DNA from: Prochilodus magdalenae
Taxonomy: Eukaryota > Chordata > Actinopteri > Characiformes > Prochilodontidae
Assembly: GCA_024036415.1 (NCBI GenBank)
Contig: JAMWET010000019.1
Span: 162,001-226,000 of the forward strand
DNA length: 64,000 nt
Reading direction: 5' to 3'
The notes under the pieces: model-generated
Told to the model about the DNA's origin: nothing
Seen by the model: the letters and a program-made list of their open reading frames with translations, nothing else
The model's database searches: none
Program-made: the position numbers and the translations under genes
In this document: positions 56,980 to 64,000 of the stretch, piece after piece
Position numbering within the stretch: position 1 is the stretch's first letter
Layout: each line of letters starts with the position of its first letter

Positions 56980-58205
56980 GTCAGTGATAGAGGGTGAGTC
57001 AGTGATAGAGGGATGTCAGTCTGTACGAGTCAGTGACAGAAGGCTGGCTGTCAGTCTGTACAAGTTAGTGATAGAGGGCTTACTGTCTGTACAAGTGACA
57101 GAGAGCAGTGTGCAGTCTGTCTAGGCTGTCAGTCTGTACCAGTCAGCGATAGAGGGCTGTCAGTCGGTACCAGGCAGCGTTAGAGGGCTGTCAGTCGGGA
57201 CCAGGCTGCAATAGAGGGCTGTCAGTCGGTACCAGGCAGTGATAGAGGGCTGTCAGTCTGTACCAGTCAGCGATAGATGGCTGTCAGTCTGTACCAGTCC
57301 GCAGTAGAGGGCTGTCAGTCTGTACCAGGCAGCGACAGAGGGCTGTCAGTCTGTACCAGTCCGCAGTAGAGGGCTGTCAGTCTGTACCAGGCAGCGACAG
57401 AGGGCTGTCAGTCTGTACCAGTCCGCAGTAGAGGGCTGTCAGTCTGTACCAGGCAGCGATAGAGGGCTGTCAGTCTGTACCAGTCAGCGATAGAGGGCTG
57501 TCAGTCTGTACCAGTCCGCAGTAGAGGGCTGTCAGTCTGTACCAGTCAGCGATAGAGGATTGTCAGTCTGTACCAGTCAGCGGTAGAGGATTGTCAGTCG
57601 GTACCAGTCAGCGGTAGAGGCCTGTCAGTCTGTACCAGTCAGCGATAGAGGATAGTCAGTCTGTACCAGTCAGCGGTAGAGGATTGTCAGTCTGTACCAG
57701 TCAGCGGTAGAGGATTGTCAGTCGGTACCAGTCAGCGATAGAGGATTGTTAGTCGGTACCAGTCAGCGATAGAGGATTGTCAGTCTGTACCAGTCAGCGG
57801 TAGAGGATTGTCAGTCTGTACCAGTCAGCGATAGAGGGCTGTCAGTCTGTACCAGTCAGCGATAGAGGATTGTCAGTCTGTACCAGTCAGCGGTAGAGGA
57901 TTGTCAGTCTGTACCAGTCAGCGATAGAGGGCTGTCAGTCTGTACCAGTCCGCAGTAGAGGGCTGTCAGTCTGTACCAGTCAGCGATAGAGGGCTGTCAG
58001 TCTGTACCAGTCAGCGATAGAGAGCTGTCAGTCTGTACCAGTCAGCAATAGAGGGCTTTCAGTCTGTACCAGGCAGCGATAGAGGGCTGTCAGGCTGTAC
58101 CAGTCCGCGGTAGAGGGCTGTCAGTTGGTACCAGTCAGCGATAGAGGATTGTCAGTCAGTACCAGTCAGCGGTAGAGGCCTGTCAGTCTGTACAATTCAG
58201 TAATA
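56980..58205. repeat. 31-bp minisatellite, about 39 copies
   Basis: The unit is gtcagtctgtaccagtcagc followed by gatagaggatt or ggtagagggct. The period is 31 bp through most of the array; the left edge (56980-57130) is more irregular. Variant positions: agcgata/agcggta/ccgcagt, ggattgt/gggctgt, tctg/tcgg. Blocks of identical variants repeat (for example the ccgcagt and aggcagcgaca unit pair near 57290-57430), showing amplification of multi-unit segments. Confidence 0.97.
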
Positions 58206-58345
58206 CAGGGCTTTTTTAAAAAATCGGTATGTATTTATAATTCAAAAGCGAATCGCTCAAAAATACAGGAGGGGCGCTGTTAGACCGAGTTCAACAGGAG
58301 AGCATGAACGGGACCCTGATCCGGAGCTAAAACTGATGAACTGAC

Positions 58346-58736
58346 CAGGCGGTGTGAAGAGGGTTCCTCGTATCCTTCCCTCTCTTACAGGGGTTCTTCG
58401 GACACCAGGGGCCGCAAGGTGCCTTTCATTGGTCACCTGAGCGAGAACCTCTCCACCACTGGAGGCCACGATGTGGTAGTTAAGGGGGGTCGACGCGTCT
58501 CTCTTCACCACTTTACTGTGCGGCACGTCCGGCCGCATTGACCAAAACAAACCCATCGGCTCGACCCCTGTGTAGGTGCCCCCCAGAGAGGGGTGACGGC
58601 TCAGGTCCACTTCCCCGTTCCCGTCCGCCTGGTATGTGGCCGTAGCTTTGAAAGTTACTCCTTTATCGTCCTTCAGGTTGGACTGGAGCTCCACGTGCTG
58701 CCGGGCAGTCAAACCGCTCAGTTTGATCTGAACAGG
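58346..58736 (-). CDS. ACOT/BAAT-family gene 1, first recognisable exon (start not found)
   Basis: 130 codons plus one base, ending ...RIRGTLFTPPG|, the donor being G|GTCAGT. The translation PVQIKLSGLTARQHVELQSN, LKDDKGVTFKATATYQADGN, GEVDLSRHPSLGGTYTGVEP and MGLFWSMRP is the N-terminal immunoglobulin-like acyl-CoA thioesterase domain, colinear with human EPVRIAVRGL... and GLEPMGLLWALEPEKP. The family normally has about 12-15 more residues with the initiator Met before this point. Here the codon directly before Pro is TAG in frame, and no in-frame ATG precedes it. The TTTAG at 58741-58737 could instead be a splice acceptor, giving a short upstream coding exon that I cannot identify. An internal TTG at 58710-58712 is not a plausible start. 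The gene is either split here or has a disabling mutation. Confidence 0.85.
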
Positions 58737-60849
58737 CTAAAGGATTCCTCAGGTAAAAATGGCCTTTTTAGGGGAATCTATATAGAACCAGGTTTATTAG
58801 ATCTGGAAGATCTCCAGGACCAGGATGGAGCACCACCACCATGAGGTCACCCCTGACACATACAGATACAGAAGAATATCCTCTTTTGACACAGACAAGA
58901 CCGGAAAAAGTATACATGTCAATTATAGACAAGTAGATAACTATACAGGCAACTTTACTGTACCTAGTAGATTACCACTGTATAGGGACAATCAAGCTCC
59001 ACCCTTGGTGGAGGAGATTTTCTGTGGGTTCCTGGTTAAACTAAACATGCATTCAATATCTATTAATTTTTACTATACTAGATTTAAGATAAACCACTAA
59101 CATGAGGACGGGGAAAGCCTGTGTGTATGTGCGTGTGGCTCCTAAGGGGGTTGGTGGTGTGGTGGATGGGGATTCTAGCATATTAACACCCTGCTCACTC
59201 TTATTGTCTGTTGATGGTAAAATCCCTTTAATAATTAACACTGCTTCTTGCCCATTATCCTAAGTGGGAGAAAGGTTAAAACTTCACTGGGGTTATCAGG
59301 TGGGCACCCTGATGCTAGTAGCTCTTCTGTAACTCTTGGTCTGTTAATTCGAGTGATGTATGTTTTCTCCTGCGCAACATGTATAGTACTGTGACACTGC
59401 AATATTCTCAGGCACCAATAAAGTGCTATGTTATATTCTAAAGCCTTCACCTTAAAACTCCAGCTCCACTCTGTCTTCAGATCTGTAAACATCAACAGAT
59501 GTTTCGGTCCATCCCTCCACTGTGAAGAAGACACCTCAACCTTATGGGTCTGAAAGGATGGGTAGCTGTTTAAGCAGCTCCTCACTGAGAAAAGGAGATA
59601 CAGACACATCAAACAAAGCAGCAGCTGGTGGTATTAGAACAACGGACCACCTATATAATAGCTTCTGTTTCATTCTGGACTCTGGGCTGGTCAGTCTGTT
59701 GTTCTAAAACCACCACCAGCCAAACCCGGAAAAAGTGTGATGTGACTTTTACCATGTTCAGCTGCATCAGTGTCAGTTGCAGCACCTTTGGTCTTTTTTC
59801 CCCCTTTAACATTTTTATGATGTCACATTTTCTGTGACATCATACAGCCATAATCAAGAGCAGGTATTCAGATGTAGATGAAGCTTGGCCTTGGACTACA
59901 ACAGCAGTTAGCCATAACAAACTCCACTTGGTCTAGTAGAGGGGCAAAAGGCCGTCGGTGGTAATCAGTAGAGGGACTCTTCACAGCTTCCTTTAAACAG
60001 TCCAGGTTAAGTGACCTCTTAAGTTAATCCTCATATGCAGTAGAGCAGTCATCCATGGCACTACGTTACAGGCAAAAGAGTATGCTCGGGCTTCCCAGCG
60101 CTCCTGACAAACCCAGATACAGACCACGATCCAGGAAAATAAGCAAACAACTGCATTTCAGGCACGTTCACACAGACTTACCTTAATCAAACTCTGAGCT
60201 CATGAGCCCGATTAATGACGACACCGTTACAGCCGTTCAGGTTTTTAAAGAGAGATCTTTATTCATGAATCCAGAATCTTCAGATTACAGATATGAGGCA
60301 CTATGGCTGGTTGAATATGTTGAATGTGTTAACAGGAAATAAGATGCAGTAAAGAGTCAGAGTTACACAACAGCATCAGAGTTATATCTGCAAAAAAAAT
60401 AAAAAGTTGGATATCAGCACAGGCACACCACTCCCCTATCAGTGTATCCCTGAATAGAAGTGCACTTCTTTTTCTTAGATATTAATAAAGTATACAACCA
60501 TCAGAAAGATTATCAAACGATACATACTTTTTAATCAGCTACATCGTCAGCATTCTGTTATTTGATTTCATTTTAATAAGCTACCTTGATAACAGCATCT
60601 GTACCCATCTGTGATTCCACCAACTTTGTAACTGATGTGTTTTACTGTGGCCAAAAATCCAAAAGGAAGACGCATAACAACTCGCTCTGCTGAACGACGT
60701 TTGAGAGAGAAAGAACATACAGTTCTGTTACTTAACACCGAAACATTTTTAGATGTGAAGCTGGCCTAGCTTGAATTTGTTCGATCGCTTACTCAAACCT
60801 AGCAGGCTGAAGCGGGCACCGTTGGCACTATTAGTTGGGGCACCGTTTT
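58737..60849. other. Upstream of ACOT-like gene 1; no exon assigned
   Basis: Should hold the promoter and any missing first exon. A 91-codon plus-strand frame (58825-59100; MEHHHHEVTPDTYRYRRISS...) and a 54-codon frame immediately after it (from 59103) are unusually open for this neighbourhood but resemble nothing I know. A minus-strand frame at 59235-59612 is likewise unrecognised. Confidence 0.4.
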
Positions 60850-61297
60850 GGCTTTGTTTAGACTGCCAGCCTCAACCAGATTTTTGGCATATCCAGATTG
60901 CATCCGGATTTTGATTGTCTGGACACATGTACACATGAGCCGCCAATTTTTTGCTTATCGGATACAAACCATAATTGAAGGTGCTTTGAAATGCGGTTCT
61001 AACCGGATTTCTACACGTCTCGCCAAGGGACAAACAATGCTGATGTTAAATCCGGATCTACGGAAGTGCAGGGATTCAACAGCAAAAGTTCTCTCCTGCT
61101 ACCGCATATGAAAGCCATTTCACCAGCGTGCCTACGTGGTTACTTATACCCACATTGTTACCACAGCAACCCATGCCTATAGCTTGGTGATGTCTGGTCG
61201 CACAAATCCGATCTGACCACTTGCAAATAACAGACAGTGGTCTCAAAGGATCTGATTCAGGAAACAAATCCGATTGGCCTACAGTCTGAACACAGCC
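60850..61297. mobile_element. GGCT-type MITE, both ends present
   Basis: The left end ggctttgtttagactgccag and the right end acagtctgaacacagcc are inverted copies. About 448 bp, with aaccggattt, aaatccggat, aatccgatct words in both orientations. Best preserved of the three copies. Confidence 0.75.
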
Positions 61298-62088
61298 TAC
61301 ATTCCTTCATAAAAGTGGTGCAGTGCGTCAGTGACACTGTGTGTCCCTGATTAGATTCTGTGCTTGTGCTTTTTGTCTTTGGTCAGTGCAAGAACTCCCA
61401 CATAACTGATCACTGGTGGGGAAAAAAGCAAGCTTAGAAAAGAAGAAAGTGTGTGAACAGTCTGCGTAACCATAAAACCATGTTTGATCATCACAATCAT
61501 ATACCGCAGGGCAGCCCAATCCTGGTCCTGGACTTCTACCACCATGGGAGATGCAGATACAACATGCCTGGCCTGTCTTGATTAGGCTTGTTAGGTTAGA
61601 GTCTGGATCTAACCTCTGCAGGGTGGATGATCTTTACAAGCCGGATTGCACAGTCCTGATATACATGGAGAAGAGTTCACGAATTTATCAAAACACACTT
61701 ATGATCTTATTAACGTCACAGGAAATGTTGCCATCTGCATTTCAGGACTGTGCAATCCCGCTGGAGTTCTACAACCATGGATAGTTCAGATAGAACTCAC
61801 CTGGCTGGCCTTAATCAGTTGTGTTAGATTAGGGGTGGAGCCAACCTCTGCAGGGTGGTAGATCTCCACAGGCTGAATTGCACAGTCCTAATATACAGAC
61901 TGCACCATCCATTCTGCGGTTATAAGGTCGTAAGTGAGTCGTTCCTGCGCTCTTCTCCCGCCGTCGACCGGCACGTTCCCTGTGGGTTTTTGTTTCTCCT
62001 CCAAAAACGTATAAAAATTTTCGAGTTTGATCACAAGCGACAGTCTACAAGCTCATGCACATTTGAAGGAAAGCATTCTCCGCCCTGG
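61298..62088. other. Downstream flank of ACOT-like gene 2
   Basis: Apart from the tandem units at 61505-61900, no feature. The last 50 bases share agcattctccgccctggtta-type sequence with the 3' flank of gene 1 (54562-54600), so the duplication included part of the 3' UTR. Confidence 0.5.
61505..61900. repeat. Two tandem units of an interspersed repeat
   Basis: The order gacttctaccaccatgggag, then aacctctgcagggtggatga, ggattgcacagtcctgatat in the first unit recurs as gagttctacaaccatggata, aacctctgcagggtggtaga, gaattgcacagtcctaatat in the second. Resembles a widespread fish repeat with cctggtcctgga ends. Confidence 0.6.
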
Positions 62089-62685
62089 TTAAAGTTCAGA
62101 TTTAAGATGACCATCCAAGTGCTTTCTGTAAAATTCCTGCATCCTTCTCCACAAGTCGACCTGTGCATCTGCATGGAATTTTGCTGTTCCACCAAAAGCA
62201 ACCGCTTGGCCCACCGCAGCGTGAATTCCAGACGGATAATGAGGCGTGTAGGGGATTTCCAAAAAGTGCCCTGCTTTTGGATAGCTCACCACCTCATAAT
62301 TAGATTTTCCGTGTTTCCTGAGGATGTTGGAAGCTTGCTCGCCAAAATAGACGCTGTCGTAGTTTCTGTCATCTTCTGATACCACAAACAGGAAATTGCA
62401 GGTGGCACGTTCGATTGGGATGACGGAGGCGTGGTTCTCCTTCGCCATGGGATCTTCCAGAACATCTTTAATGTCCATGATACCCGATTCCGTTATGGTA
62501 ATTCTGTCGATATTTGCTGCGAGAGGTGGGATGACCAAGTCTTTGTAGTGGAGCGGAAACAAAACATTGGCAATGGAGCCGTTCAACCAGACAGTGGCTT
62601 TCACGTTGGGCAGGAATGATGCCATCGCCAGAGCTATTTCTCCACTCTTGGAGATGGACACTATGCCTATTCCTGTTTTTTTCGC
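62089..62685 (-). CDS. ACOT/BAAT-family gene 2, last exon (rest outside window)
   Basis: 198 residues after acceptor ttttctccacag. Layout is identical to the last exon of gene 1: GIGIVSISKSGEIALAMASF (nucleophilic Ser in S-x-S-K-S; the small residue after Lys is Ser instead of the usual Gly), VVSEDDRNYDSVYFGEQASN (Asp) and YPKAGHFLEIPYTPHYPSGI (His). It ends ...KHLDGHLKSEL; SEL is not a good peroxisomal PTS1 because the middle position is acidic. A tandem paralogue of gene 1, with the same splice phase (AKKTGIG versus VQRTGIG). Exons 1 and 2 were not found between 62685 and the window end, so they must lie beyond 64000 with the Tc1 at 63104 in an intron, or be lost. Confidence 0.9.
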   Translation of the reverse strand, partial: AKKTGIGIVSISKSGEIALAMASFLPNVKATVWLNGSIANVLFPLHYKDLVIPPLAANIDRITITESGIMDIKDVLEDPMAKENHASVIPIERATCNFLFVVSEDDRNYDSVYFGEQASNILRKHGKSNYEVVSYPKAGHFLEIPYTPHYPSGIHAAVGQAVAFGGTAKFHADAQVDLWRRMQEFYRKHLDGHLKSEL

Positions 62686-63103
62686 CTGTGGAGAAAAAGA
62701 AAAACACAATAAGGTTGTCAGTGTGATTCATCAGTACTGGAGAAATCCATCTCCAATCTCCAGATTTCACAGAAAGGTACCCCTTAGACTAGTTTAGTGG
62801 TTTAATGTTTTATGTCATTGTGCCCAACAGACCCTGTGTAAGGTTTTTAGGTTTTAACCTTCATTAGTTTCCAAGATACCAGCCTATAAAACAGAGCACC
62901 TGCTTTAAATTTCCCCTTAAAAAGAGCACTACAGCAGAAGACAAGATACCGCTGTAATTATTCCTCGGTTAATGGGCTGTTTAATGATCAAAAGAGATGC
63001 ACAAATGACATTTTACAGTTTCTCGATAAAGGCATACCGATTTGTCCCCCATTAGAGCTTCTTTAGCTGTTAAATATCCTCATTGAAGCACATAAGATAT
63101 GTA
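62686..63103 (-). other. Intron of ACOT-like gene 2; nothing recognised
   Basis: Upstream of the last-exon acceptor. No middle-exon similarity (PFPGIIDL-type) in any minus-strand frame. Confidence 0.5.
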
Positions 63104-64000
63104 CACTGCTCAAAAAAAATAAAGGGAACACTTTTTAATCAGAGTATAGCATCAACTCAGTTCAACTTCAGGGATATTGATCTGGTCAGTTAAGTAGTAG
63201 GGAGGGCCGTTAATCAGTTTCAGCTGCTTTGGTGTTAATGAAATTAACAACAGGTGCAGTAGAGGAGCAACAATGAGACACCACCCAAAACAGGAATGGT
63301 TTAAAAGGACGAGGTCATTGACATTTTGTCTCCCCTCATATTTTCCCACTGATTCTTCACTAGTTCTGCAGTTGACTTGGGTCAGCGTCACTACTAGTAC
63401 CATGGTGCGGTACCTGGACCCTACAGAGGTTGCACAGGTAGTCCAACTACTGAAGGATGGCACATAAATATGTCCCACTGTGTCTCCCAGCACAGTCTTA
63501 AGAGTTTGGTGGAGATTCCAGGAGACAGGCAGTTACTCTAGGAGAGCTGGACTATGGTGCAGAAGGTCCTTCACCCCTCAGCAGGACCGGTATCTGCTCC
63601 TTTGTGCTAGAAGGAACAAGATGAGCACTGCCAGAGCCCTACTGCTGTGAATGTGTCTGACCAAGCAATCAGAAACAGGCCTCATGAGGGTGGCCTGAGG
63701 GCCCGACATCATATAGTGGGCCCTGTGTTTACTGGCCAGCACTGTAGAGCTCGACTGGCATTTGCCACAGAACACCAGAATTGGCAGATCCGCCACAGGC
63801 GCCTTGTGCTTTTCACAGATGAGAGCAGGTTTTACCTGAGCACATGTGACAGACATGACAGGCTCTGGAGACGCCGTGGAGAATATGTCATGTCGCCTGC
63901 AACATCATTCAGCATGACCGGTTTGGTGGTGGGTCAGTGATGGTCTGGGGGGGCATATCTCTGGAAGGACGCACAGACCTCTACAGGCTAGACAACAGCA
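63104..64000 (+). mobile_element. Tc1-type transposon (cactgctcaaaaaaa type), right part outside window
   Basis: Starts CACTGCTCAAAAAAAATAAAGG right after a TA, the well-known terminus of a fish Tc1 family. A transposase start MVRYLDPTEVAQVVQLLKDG is followed at once by a stop codon. A later segment (63647-63940) retains HRRLVLFTDESRFYLS, the first catalytic Asp region, with a frameshift after SFSMTGLVVGQ. The element is therefore not able to encode an active enzyme. It probably lies in an intron of the second ACOT-like gene. Confidence 0.88.

Larger units (their letters stand above)
56662..58345 (-). other. Intron 1 of ACOT-like gene 1
   Basis: About 1.68 kb, dominated by a minisatellite (56980-58205) and a CA microsatellite (56707-56790). 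Donor GTCAGTTCATC, acceptor TTACAG, phase 1. Confidence 0.88.

Noticed and set aside
56980..58205. CRISPR-like or coding tandem repeat
   Set aside because: No spacers; 31 is not a multiple of three and the units contain stops; it lies between two ACOT exons.
58710..58712. TTG as start codon of ACOT-like gene 1
   Set aside because: Homology with the family continues for nine codons upstream, and TTG starts are not expected in vertebrate nuclear genes.
58593..58844. Plus-strand 83-codon frame
   Set aside because: Antisense shadow of the ACOT-like first exon.
54562..62685. BAAT (bile-acid N-acyltransferase) as the specific name for the tandem pair
   Set aside because: The nucleophile is Ser in both; true BAAT uses Cys at this position, so the thioesterase reading is preferred.

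Overview
This is a 64-kb piece of a vertebrate nuclear genome, almost certainly a ray-finned fish. The evidence is intron-split genes with GT-AG junctions, several families of Tc1-type DNA transposons, tRNA-headed SINEs whose 3' tail reads 'ctctggataagagcgtcagc', L1- and L2/CR1-type retrotransposon fragments, and many long microsatellites. Nothing in it is bacterial or viral in layout. The species cannot be fixed from this sequence alone. Only about 3.1 kb is convincingly host coding sequence, all of it on the minus strand.

Region by region: (1) 1-26,200 is gene-free as far as I can see. It is filled by foldback repeats, a 5'-truncated L2/CR1-like LINE (8,814-10,025), an L1-type ORF1 insertion with a perfect 16-bp target-site duplication (12,922-13,729), a Tc1 element with both ends (19,278-20,781), SINEs and microsatellites. 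(2) 26,526-50,563 holds the whole coding sequence of gpr176, an orphan class A GPCR, in three exons: exon 1 50,332-50,563, exon 2 32,680-32,932, exon 3 26,526-27,702. The predicted protein is 553 residues. Intron 1 (17.4 kb) and intron 2 (5.0 kb) are full of transposons; a 54-bp tandem array sits 71 bp inside the start of intron 2. (3) 50,564-51,300 is the upstream, GC-richer presumptive promoter of gpr176. (4) 51,300-54,560 is microsatellites and one Tc1 deletion derivative. (5) 54,562-62,685 holds two tandem genes of the BAAT / type-I acyl-CoA thioesterase (ACOT) family. The first has three recognisable coding exons (58,346-58,736; 56,459-56,661; 54,562-55,191) but no visible start codon, and a large 31-bp minisatellite in intron 1. 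The second shows only its last exon (62,089-62,685); its earlier exons must lie beyond the window. (6) 63,104-64,000 is the start of another Tc1-type element that runs off the end.

The two host loci have no evident functional link: gpr176 is a membrane receptor signalling gene, while the ACOT-like pair are serine-nucleophile alpha/beta-hydrolases expected to cleave acyl-CoA. The ACOT pair arose by tandem duplication, because last exons, splice phase and even adjacent 3' flanks match.

I found no convincing evidence for a wholly new biological system. The items most worth a second look are: the 5'-complete but 3'-truncated L1 ORF1 insertion; four internally deleted Tc1 derivatives, one with an intact DNA-binding-only ORF; the missing start of the first ACOT-like gene; two minisatellites inside host introns; a 34-bp hairpin with a 4-nt loop at 45,426-45,497; and a TG...CA element with a 5-bp target duplication that looks like a solo LTR.
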